Source of the DNA: Bacteroidales bacterium UBA2861
Lineage (GTDB): Bacteria > Bacteroidota > Bacteroidia > Bacteroidales > UBA932
Direction of reading: 5' to 3'
NCBI GenBank assembly: GCA_002350615.1
Contig: DEFD01000029.1
Coordinates: 11,231 to 75,230 of the forward strand
DNA: 64,000 nt
Shown: positions 1 through 6,269 of the stretch, one piece after another
Numbering within the stretch: the first letter of the stretch is position 1
Layout: each line of letters starts with the position of its first letter
Position numbers and translations under genes: made by a program
Notes under the pieces: model-generated
Databases searched by the model: none
Told to the model about the DNA's origin: nothing
Seen by the model: only the letters and a program-made list of their open reading frames with translations

Positions 1-2
1 GC

Positions 3-818
3 ATGATCAAGATCATCCCCATCCTGCTCGGCGTGCTTGGCTCCTACATCGTGGCAGCCTGCTTCGGCCTCTGCGACTTCTCTTCCGTTAAGGAAGCCGC
101 CTGGATCGGACTTCCCGTCAAATGGGAGAATACCGCGTTCCACGTATTCAGCAACCCCAACTGGGGCCTCATAGTGGCAGCCATCATCGCCATCATCCCC
201 ATCTCTCTGGCAACCATGATGGAGCATATCGGCGACATGTGCGCGATTTCCTCCACCACCGGCATCAACTATCTTGAGGATCCCGGTCTGCACCGCACAC
301 TCGTAGGAGACGGCCTCGCAACCGCCCTCGCTTCCCTCTTCGGAGCTCCCGCGAACACCACTTACGGCGAAAATACCGGCGTTCTGAACCTCACCAAGGT
401 TTATGATCCCAGGGTCATCCGCATCGCCGCAATCTTCGCAATCCTGCTTTCCTTCTGCCCCAAGTTCTCCGCCCTCATCGGAGCAATGCCCGCAGCGACC
501 ATCGGAGGTGTTTCCCTCGTGCTCTACGGTATGATTTCTGCAGTCGGCGTCCGCAATGTCGTCGAGAACCAGGTAAACTTCAAGTCTTCCCGCAACGTGC
601 TGGTGATGGCTCTCATCCTCGTTCTCTCCATCGGTATATCCTACAGCCAGGCCGGCAGCCTCGACCTCGGCTTCACCAAGCTCTCCGGACTTGCAGTAGG
701 TGCCCTCGTGGGTATCATCCTCAATGCGGTGCTGCCCGGCAAGGACTATGAGTTCGGTGCCAACGAGCAGGGAGACAAATCGGTGGATTTCGAAGTCAAC
801 CCTTCACTCCGCAAGTAA
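3..818 (+). CDS. uraA: Uracil permease UraA-type (NCS2 family), 5'-truncated by window edge
   Basis: Proton-coupled inner-membrane importer of uracil, or possibly xanthine, of the NCS2 family. Only about 271 C-terminal residues are present against roughly 430 in the family, and the frame is open to the window edge, so the first ATG is probably internal. Visible family signatures are the EHIGD segment around residue 74 (position of the substrate-binding Glu of E. coli UraA), DPGLHR at 93-98 and NTTYGENTGV at 118-127, followed by several hydrophobic helices. The Asp of EHIGD takes the place of the UraA His245. The stop codon shares one base with the apt start (TAATG), which suggests translational coupling and a common transcript for uptake and phosphoribosylation. 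Uracil rather than xanthine is the better guess because of the GENTGV segment; family assignment is secure, substrate less so. Confidence 0.9.
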   Translation: MIKIIPILLGVLGSYIVAACFGLCDFSSVKEAAWIGLPVKWENTAFHVFSNPNWGLIVAAIIAIIPISLATMMEHIGDMCAISSTTGINYLEDPGLHRTLVGDGLATALASLFGAPANTTYGENTGVLNLTKVYDPRVIRIAAIFAILLSFCPKFSALIGAMPAATIGGVSLVLYGMISAVGVRNVVENQVNFKSSRNVLVMALILVLSIGISYSQAGSLDLGFTKLSGLAVGALVGIILNAVLPGKDYEFGANEQGDKSVDFEVNPSLRK

Positions 819-1351
819 TGAGCAAAGAGACTCTTGTAAAAAAACTGCGCATAGTGCCCGACTATCCCATGAAGGGCATCATGTTTTTCGATGTCACCAC
901 CCTGTTCAAGGATCCCGCAGCCTTTGCGGAGATTGTGGACACGATAGTTGACGAGTATAAGGACAAAGGCATCACCAAGGTCGCCGGAATCGAATCCAGA
1001 GGCTTCATCGTGGGTGCCGCAGTCGCCCAGAAACTCGGCGCGGGATTCGTCCCCGTGCGCAAGCCGGGCAAACTTCCCGCCGACGTCGTGTCCGAATCCT
1101 ATCAGAAGGAATACGGACGGGACACCATCGAAATGCATACGGACGCGATTTCCCCGGATGACGTAGTGCTTGTCCATGACGACATCCTCGCCACGGGAGG
1201 CACGGCTTCAGCAGCCGTGAAGCTCGTCAAGAAATTCGGTCCCAAGGCAGTCTATGCCAGTTTTATCATAGATATTATCGACATACCGCGCACGGCCCCC
1301 ATCCCGGAGGACGTGCCGGTGAGTTCGATACTCCGGCTGGGAGAAAAATAG
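818..1351 (+). CDS. apt: Adenine phosphoribosyltransferase
   Basis: Cytoplasmic purine-salvage enzyme that converts adenine and PRPP to AMP and pyrophosphate. The 177 residues match the usual APT length of 170-180. The PRPP-binding loop is VVLVHDDILATGGT at residues 116-129, and the substrate-binding RKPGKLP segment is at 81-87, with GIESRGF at 58-63 typical of the family. The start ATG overlaps the last base of the upstream permease stop. It is the second gene of a nucleobase uptake and salvage cassette with permeases on both sides and a Tsx-like outer-membrane protein just downstream. Nothing is missing and I see no alternative assignment. Confidence 0.97.
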   Translation: MSKETLVKKLRIVPDYPMKGIMFFDVTTLFKDPAAFAEIVDTIVDEYKDKGITKVAGIESRGFIVGAAVAQKLGAGFVPVRKPGKLPADVVSESYQKEYGRDTIEMHTDAISPDDVVLVHDDILATGGTASAAVKLVKKFGPKAVYASFIIDIIDIPRTAPIPEDVPVSSILRLGEK

Positions 1352-1386
1352 CAACCTTTATATATTACTTTCATAAATTACATTTT

Positions 1387-2184
1387 ATGCAGTTCAAACA
1401 TTTTGCCGCCGTTGCGTTTGCAACGATCGCCCTCGCTCAAGGAGTGAAGGCACAGACCAATTTCCAGACCTTCTACGATTTCGCAGGAGACCGCGGACAT
1501 GTCACTACAACCCTCGAAGGTTTTTACGGAGACAAGTGGGGTAACACTTTCTTCTTCATCGACTATGACTACAAGAACAAGGTTGATGACAAAGTCGTTT
1601 CACCTAACGGAACTTATTTTGAAATTGCACGTTGCCTCAACTTCTGGCAGGAGAGCAAGATCGGCGCTTTCAGCCTTCAAGTCGAATACAATGGCGGTAT
1701 TTACAACGCTTACTCCATCAACAACGCGTTCCTCGTCGGTGTTGATTATTTCCTCCATAACAGCGACTTCAGCAACACGTTCAATTTCAAACTCCTCTAC
1801 AAGCATATCAATTATGCGGGAGCCCGTGATTTTGACGGAGACAAACTCAAGAGCAAACTTCCCCTTCAGTTCACATTCGTATGGGGAATGCAGGACCTCT
1901 TTGGTGTAAAGGGACTTCGCTTCAGCGGTTTTGCCGATTTCTGGGGAGAAAGGCATCTTGTCGCTCCCGTAACTGACGATGAGGCAGCCAGCTACCGTGA
2001 TTGGGCCGAAGGAAAATATGTAGATTTCGTATTCATTTCCGAACCCCAGATATGGTACAATGTCGGCCAGTTCTTCGGTTGCGAGAACCTGAATGTCGGC
2101 GGCGAAGTTGAGCTTTCCTATGACTTCGGTTCCGGAAAAGGCTTCCACGCACGTCCTTGCGCCGGCTTCAAGTGGGTGTTCTAA
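1387..2184 (+). CDS. DUF5020 / Tsx-like outer-membrane channel protein
   Basis: Predicted outer-membrane beta-barrel of 265 residues. Residues 1-22 form a signal peptide ending in an AQ-type cleavage region (GVKAQ), and the mature part starts with TNFQTFYDF and alternates aromatic and polar residues as barrel strands do, ending in a terminal Phe (FKWVF), the usual Bam signal. The sequence recalls the DUF5020 family, which resembles the nucleoside channel Tsx. The position 35 bases after apt and 17 bases before a purine permease supports a role in passing nucleosides or nucleobases across the outer membrane; that role is inference from context and fold, not from a catalytic motif. The gene may be cotranscribed with its neighbours, since no terminator lies between them. 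Confidence 0.75.
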   Translation: MQFKHFAAVAFATIALAQGVKAQTNFQTFYDFAGDRGHVTTTLEGFYGDKWGNTFFFIDYDYKNKVDDKVVSPNGTYFEIARCLNFWQESKIGAFSLQVEYNGGIYNAYSINNAFLVGVDYFLHNSDFSNTFNFKLLYKHINYAGARDFDGDKLKSKLPLQFTFVWGMQDLFGVKGLRFSGFADFWGERHLVAPVTDDEAASYRDWAEGKYVDFVFISEPQIWYNVGQFFGCENLNVGGEVELSYDFGSGKGFHARPCAGFKWVF

Positions 2185-2201
2185 TTTTGGAGGTTTAGAT
2201 T

Positions 2202-3530
2202 ATGGCAAATTTCCTTGCTAAGGCTTTCGGATTCGATTCCGCAAAGCATTCCGTACGTACGGAAATCCTCGCCGGTCTTACCACCTTCCTCACGATGGCC
2301 TATATCCTGGCCGTCAACCCTGGTATCTTCAGCGCACTTCCCGGCATGCCCGGCGGTTCGGTATTCACTGCAACGGCTCTCGCCGCAATCGTGGGTACCC
2401 TCGTCATGGCACTCTACGCCAAGAAGCCTTTCGCCCTTGCCCCTGGCATGGGTCTGAACGCCTTCTTCGTATTCTCGGTCTGCCTCGGAATGGGTCACAG
2501 CTGGCAGTTCGCACTCACCGCAGTTCTCATCGAGGGTATCATCTTCCTCGTGCTGACCGTCACCAAGGTGCGTACCTGGCTCATTAACGCCATCCCCGGC
2601 ACACTCAAGAAAGCGATCGGCGCAGGCATCGGCCTCTTCATCGCCTTCATCGGACTTCAGAGCGCGGGTATCATCGTGAATAACGACGCCACCCTTGTAA
2701 GCCTCGGCCACGTCACTGAAGGCAAGGCCCTCGTCGGCGTCATCGGCCTCTTCATCACGGCTGGACTTGTGATGGCGAAGGTTCGCGGAGGCATCCTCTG
2801 GGGTATCCTTCTCACCGCCGTCATCGGCATTTTCATCAAGGATCCCGCCACCGGAGCAGCCATTACCACCCTGCCCACGAAGGTATTCTCCCTGCCGGAC
2901 AGCATCGCTCCCATCTTCTGCCAGTTTGAATGGAAGGAGATTCTCAGCTGGAACATGCTCGCCGTTGTCTTCACATTCCTCTTCATCGATATGTTCGACA
3001 CCATGGGCACCATCATCGGTGTGCATCAGGGTGCCGGCCTCATCAACAAGGGTAATGAAGAAATCCCCGGCGTAGAGAAGATGTTCCTTGCCGACAGTAT
3101 CGCAACAATCTGCGGAGCCTGCTTAGGAACTTCCACCACCACTACCTATGTGGAAAGTGCTTCCGGCGTAGGTGAAGGCGGCCGCACCGGCCTCACAGCC
3201 TTCTCCACCGCAATGTTCTTCGCGCTGGCACTCTTCCTGAGCCCCATCTTCCTGGCGATTCCGGGCGCAGCTACAGCTCCCGCCCTCATCATCGTCGGCG
3301 TAATGATGATGCCTTCCATCAAGACCATCCACTGGGAAGATTACTGCAAGGCTATCCCGGCATTCATTACCATCATCATGATGCCCCTTGCCTACAGCAT
3401 CTCCGACGGTATTCTCCTCGGCGTCATCTCCTATGTGATCTGCCATGCTGTCGCAGGCAAGTTCAAGGAGATTTCAGTTACCATGTGGGTTCTTGCCGCA
3501 TTGTTCATAGCGAAGTACATCTTCATCTAA
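2202..3530 (+). CDS. Adenine/guanine/hypoxanthine permease, AzgA/PbuG-type (NCS2)
   Basis: Inner-membrane purine-proton symporter of 442 residues, close to the usual 430-450. The N-terminus (FGFDSAKHSVRTEILAG) followed by LTTFLTMAYILAVNPGI and the ALAPGMGLNAFF segment are hallmarks of the AzgA/PbuG branch, and FIDMFDTMGTIIGV and GTSTTTTYVESASGV carry the substrate-site regions. A GGAGG ribosome-binding site at 2189-2193, eight bases before the ATG, is unusual because most Bacteroidetes genes lack one. The gene closes the salvage cassette that begins with the uracil permease and apt, and an intrinsic terminator follows at 3559-3593. Whether adenine, guanine or hypoxanthine is preferred cannot be read from the sequence. 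Confidence 0.93.
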   Translation: MANFLAKAFGFDSAKHSVRTEILAGLTTFLTMAYILAVNPGIFSALPGMPGGSVFTATALAAIVGTLVMALYAKKPFALAPGMGLNAFFVFSVCLGMGHSWQFALTAVLIEGIIFLVLTVTKVRTWLINAIPGTLKKAIGAGIGLFIAFIGLQSAGIIVNNDATLVSLGHVTEGKALVGVIGLFITAGLVMAKVRGGILWGILLTAVIGIFIKDPATGAAITTLPTKVFSLPDSIAPIFCQFEWKEILSWNMLAVVFTFLFIDMFDTMGTIIGVHQGAGLINKGNEEIPGVEKMFLADSIATICGACLGTSTTTTYVESASGVGEGGRTGLTAFSTAMFFALALFLSPIFLAIPGAATAPALIIVGVMMMPSIKTIHWEDYCKAIPAFITIIMMPLAYSISDGILLGVISYVICHAVAGKFKEISVTMWVLAALFIAKYIFI

Positions 3531-3558
3531 AAGACGGACTCTGCAATATTTTCAAGGG

Positions 3559-3593
3559 ATCTCCGCTGCCGGAAACAGCAGCGGAGATTTTTT
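3559..3593 (+). terminator. Intrinsic terminator of the nucleobase salvage cassette
   Basis: Perfect 11-bp inverted repeat (ATCTCCGCTGC at 3559-3569 and its complement at 3578-3588) with an eight-base loop, followed by a run of six T ending at 3593. It lies 29 bases after the purine permease stop. On the minus strand there is no T run after the stem, so it is not obviously bidirectional. Confidence 0.93.
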
Positions 3594-3629
3594 GGATCAT
3601 GCCTGGGCTGACTCCCGGCAATTATTGGA

Positions 3630-3716
3630 TCAGCAAACCACTTCCAGACCGAGTTCGTCGATAAGGGCTGCCACTTCAGAATTCTCGAAGAATAATTTGA
3701 GGTCATTTGCATTCAT
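3630..3716 (-). CDS. Small reading frame, 28 aa, ending in Cys (unknown)
   Basis: Not recognised. The frame reads MNANDLKLFF, then ENSEVAALID, then ELGLEVVC and stop, giving 28 residues: acidic, amphipathic-helix-like and with a single cysteine as the last residue. Support for expression is contextual: a perfect Bacteroidetes -7 box (TACCTTTG as read on this strand, 3743-3750) lies about 27 bases upstream, preceded by a 7-bp palindrome at 3759-3779. An inverted repeat ATCGTTG/CAACGAT (3717-3723 and 3735-3741) abuts the start codon. No other gene lies between this promoter and the terminator hairpin at 3559-3593. It could be a small regulatory or signalling peptide, a leader peptide, or a chance frame on a small RNA. 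It is downstream of the GH3 gene on the same strand but has its own promoter. Confidence 0.4.
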   Translation of the reverse strand: MNANDLKLFFENSEVAALIDELGLEVVC

Positions 3717-3742
3717 ATCGTTGTTCTTTCTGTTCAACGATA

Positions 3743-3779
3743 CAAAGGTAGGCCCCGGTTTTGACACATATCGTCAAAA
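3743..3779 (-). promoter_or_regulatory. Promoter with TAnnTTTG box and palindromic operator-like site
   Basis: Read on the minus strand, TACCTTTG (3750-3743) matches the Bacteroidetes -7 consensus exactly. Upstream, TTTTGAC and GTCAAAA (arms 3759-3765 and 3773-3779) form a perfect inverted repeat with a seven-base spacer, and one arm supplies a TTTG that could serve as the -33 element, though at 24 bases the spacing is long. A repressor or activator dimer binding here would control the 28-codon frame at 3630-3716. Confidence 0.55.
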
Positions 3780-3800
3780 CACAATTATTTCGGAAAAATT

Positions 3801-6203
3801 TTATTCCACCGTGAAAATATCCTTCAGACGGATATCCTTGCTGCTCGAGCCTATCATCACCTCGAAGTCGCCCGGTTCTACGGTCCACTTCATGTCTCGT
3901 CCCATGATTTCGAGCTCTTCCCTGCCCACGCTGAATTTCACTTCCCTGCTCTCGCCCGGCTCGAGGCTGATGCGCTCGAAACCACGCAGCACCGAATCGT
4001 AGGCCACATATTCGCTGATGAGGTCCCTGATATAGAGCTGAACCACCTCGTCGCCTTTGCGGCTGCCGCTGTTCGTTACGGTGCAGGAGACATCGAAACT
4101 GCAGTCTCCCGTCTTAGCGATGCTCATGGCCGAGTAGTCGAAAGTGGTGTAGCTGAGTCCGTAACCGAAGGGATACAGGTCTCCTACGACTCGGGTTTTC
4201 CCGCCGCCATTGGGGCCGGCAGCCCTCTGCAGTCCGCGTGCGCCCTTCTTGAAGGGGAAGGTATAAGGGATCTGGCCTATGCTCTTGGGGAAGGTAATGG
4301 AAAGATGGCCGCCCGGGTTATAGTCTCCGAATAGGGCTTCAGCCACCGCTATCCCGCCGAAATGGTTGGGCCACCAGGCTTCAAGTATCGCAGGCAGGAA
4401 GGCATTCTCCCAGTTTATGGTAAGGGGCTGTCCGTTCACGAGGACGAGCACTATCGGCTTGCCGGTGGCATGCAGGGCCCATATAAGCTCCCTCTGACGG
4501 CCCGGGAGTTCGAGGCTGGTGCGGGACTTGCTCTCGCCGGTGGTCATTTCATCTTCGCCCATGACGGCGATGATGAGGTCCGATCCTTCCGCCGCTTTCA
4601 CGGCTGCGTCTATGCCTGCGCGTTCGCCTTCATCCATCGGCAGGGGGATAATCTCGCTCACCGGCCAACGGGCATCGGTGCAGTCGCAGCCCTTTTCATA
4701 AAGGACCTCTACTCCGCTGCCTGAAAGATAGTCGCGTATGCCCTTGAGAACCGTGGTGCACTCTATGTCATTGGGGCCGTAACGACTTGTCATGTAATTG
4801 CTTTCATCCGCAAGCGGGCCGGTGACCAGGATCTTTCCGAGTTTGGATTTGTCCAGCGGGAGGGTCCCGTTTTCATTCTTCAGAAGCACAAGGCTCTTGC
4901 GGCATATCTCAACCGCGAAATCCTTGTTGTACTCCACGCCGGCCTTGGCATCGGCCTCCGCGCCATCACCGGTATAGGGATTGTCAAACAGTCCCAGGCG
5001 GAACTTCACGCCAAGGACTTCGCGCACTCGCTGGTCGATGGTTGCCATATTCACAAGCCCGTCCTCGATAGCCTTGCGAAGCGGCAGGATGAAGTTTTCC
5101 GGTTTGCTGAAATTTGTCCGCACATTGAGCCCCGCCTTTTCAACTATCGCCGCCCCTTCGGAGGCATCCGCGGCAATGGCGTGCTTGGTGTGCATAAATT
5201 CCACGGCGTCACTGTCGCTGACCACATAGCCGTCGAAGCCGTAAGTTTCGCGCAGAAGCTCGGTCAGGAAGTAGTGAGAGCCGGATACGGGCTCCCCGTT
5301 CCAATCGTTATAGCTGCTCATGACCTCCATGGGATGGGTGCGTCCGATCACCTTGGCGAAAGGATAGAGGAAGAGCTGATGCAGGTCCCTCGGGTTGATC
5401 TGCGGATCCGTCCTGGCGCGGCAGTCACGTCCGCCCTGGGGTACGCTGTAGGCCGCATAGTGCTTCAGCCCCGATGTCACTCCGGGCCTCTGGATGCCGT
5501 CCACCATCTGGGTTCCGAGTTCGGCGATCAGATAAGGGTCTTCTCCATAGCACTCCACCACCCTGCCCCAGCGCTGGTCTCTCGCCACATCCAGGATTGG
5601 AGCATAAACGCTGTGATATCCAAGCAGTTTGGCCTCATAGCCGGCAATCTCCCCCGCCCTGTGCACCAGGGCGCGGTCCCAGCTGCTCCCGATTCCTATC
5701 GGGGCCGGAAGCGGGGTGGCTTTTGTATGATTGAGCCCGTGGATGCCTTCGTTGGTGAATTCCACGGGTATTCCAAGCCTGGTTTCCTCAACAAACCAGC
5801 GCTGGACCTCATGAAGGGCCTTCACATGGTTGCTGAAGGGATAGATGAGGTCATAATTGCTCTTGAAGGCCTTTCCGACGCCGTTCAGCTGCTCGTCTAT
5901 ATTCGCGATGCCGTCTTTCCAGATCTCATTTTTCCACTCCGGAGTCGGATGCATGTCCTTCAGCACCCTGCCCGAGCCGTAAAGGGTTGCCAGCTGGCAG
6001 GTCTTTTCCTCAACCGTCATCTGCCCGAGAAGATCTTCCACCCTGTCTTCCAGGCTGCGGGAAGGATCTTCATAAACATCCTTGACTCCGTTCTTATTGA
6101 AATCTATCCATCCTTTTTTGTAGATGGTCTTGTTTTTCGCCACTGCTGCCGGCATGGAAACAGCCAGAACAGCAGGGACCAGTAGTACGTATAATGCCTT
6201 CAT
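3801..6203 (-). CDS. Secreted GH3 beta-glucosidase/beta-xylosidase
   Basis: Retaining glycosidase of family GH3, 800 residues, exported by a signal peptide (residues 1-22, cleavage after AVA). The N-terminal TIM barrel includes HGLNH at 155-159, LKHYAAYS at 246-253 and the nucleophile region YVVSDSDAVEF, with Asp330 the predicted nucleophile. The alpha/beta sandwich domain follows (SLVLLKNENGTLPL near 440, GEDEMTTGE near 555), then a C-terminal fibronectin-III-like domain (EVVQLYIRD near 725). Substrate is most likely a terminal beta-glucose or beta-xylose of plant or host oligosaccharides; the family does not allow a closer call. The gene stands alone, transcribed from a perfect TTTG-N20-TATCTTTG promoter that overlaps the divergent uvrB promoter. 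An antisense frame on the plus strand is a shadow. Confidence 0.93.
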   Translation of the reverse strand: MKALYVLLVPAVLAVSMPAAVAKNKTIYKKGWIDFNKNGVKDVYEDPSRSLEDRVEDLLGQMTVEEKTCQLATLYGSGRVLKDMHPTPEWKNEIWKDGIANIDEQLNGVGKAFKSNYDLIYPFSNHVKALHEVQRWFVEETRLGIPVEFTNEGIHGLNHTKATPLPAPIGIGSSWDRALVHRAGEIAGYEAKLLGYHSVYAPILDVARDQRWGRVVECYGEDPYLIAELGTQMVDGIQRPGVTSGLKHYAAYSVPQGGRDCRARTDPQINPRDLHQLFLYPFAKVIGRTHPMEVMSSYNDWNGEPVSGSHYFLTELLRETYGFDGYVVSDSDAVEFMHTKHAIAADASEGAAIVEKAGLNVRTNFSKPENFILPLRKAIEDGLVNMATIDQRVREVLGVKFRLGLFDNPYTGDGAEADAKAGVEYNKDFAVEICRKSLVLLKNENGTLPLDKSKLGKILVTGPLADESNYMTSRYGPNDIECTTVLKGIRDYLSGSGVEVLYEKGCDCTDARWPVSEIIPLPMDEGERAGIDAAVKAAEGSDLIIAVMGEDEMTTGESKSRTSLELPGRQRELIWALHATGKPIVLVLVNGQPLTINWENAFLPAILEAWWPNHFGGIAVAEALFGDYNPGGHLSITFPKSIGQIPYTFPFKKGARGLQRAAGPNGGGKTRVVGDLYPFGYGLSYTTFDYSAMSIAKTGDCSFDVSCTVTNSGSRKGDEVVQLYIRDLISEYVAYDSVLRGFERISLEPGESREVKFSVGREELEIMGRDMKWTVEPGDFEVMIGSSSKDIRLKDIFTVE

Positions 6204-6208
6204 ATTTT

Positions 6209-6240
6209 CAAAGATAATTCTTATCGGTCAGAATTGCAAA
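6209..6240 (-). promoter_or_regulatory. Promoter of the GH3 gene
   Basis: On the minus strand TTTG (6240-6237), a 20-base spacer and TATCTTTG (6216-6209) match the -33/-7 Bacteroidetes consensus. The -7 box lies only six bases before the start codon, so the transcript would have almost no leader. Confidence 0.7.
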
Positions 6241-6261
6241 CGGCAATATTTGTTATCTTTG
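6234..6261 (+). promoter_or_regulatory. Promoter of uvrB
   Basis: TATCTTTG at 6254-6261 is a perfect -7 box, with TTG at 6234-6236 as a possible -33 element (17-base spacing). Because it lies inside the upstream extension of the uvrB frame, it argues for the ATG at 6270 as the true start. It overlaps the divergent GH3 promoter. Confidence 0.65.
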
Positions 6262-6269
6262 CCACGGCA

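Noticed and set aside
3592..4002. 136-codon open frame on the plus strand after the salvage cassette terminator
   Set aside because: It overlaps the GH3 3' end and the promoter of the small frame, starts just after a terminator and has no recognisable sequence.
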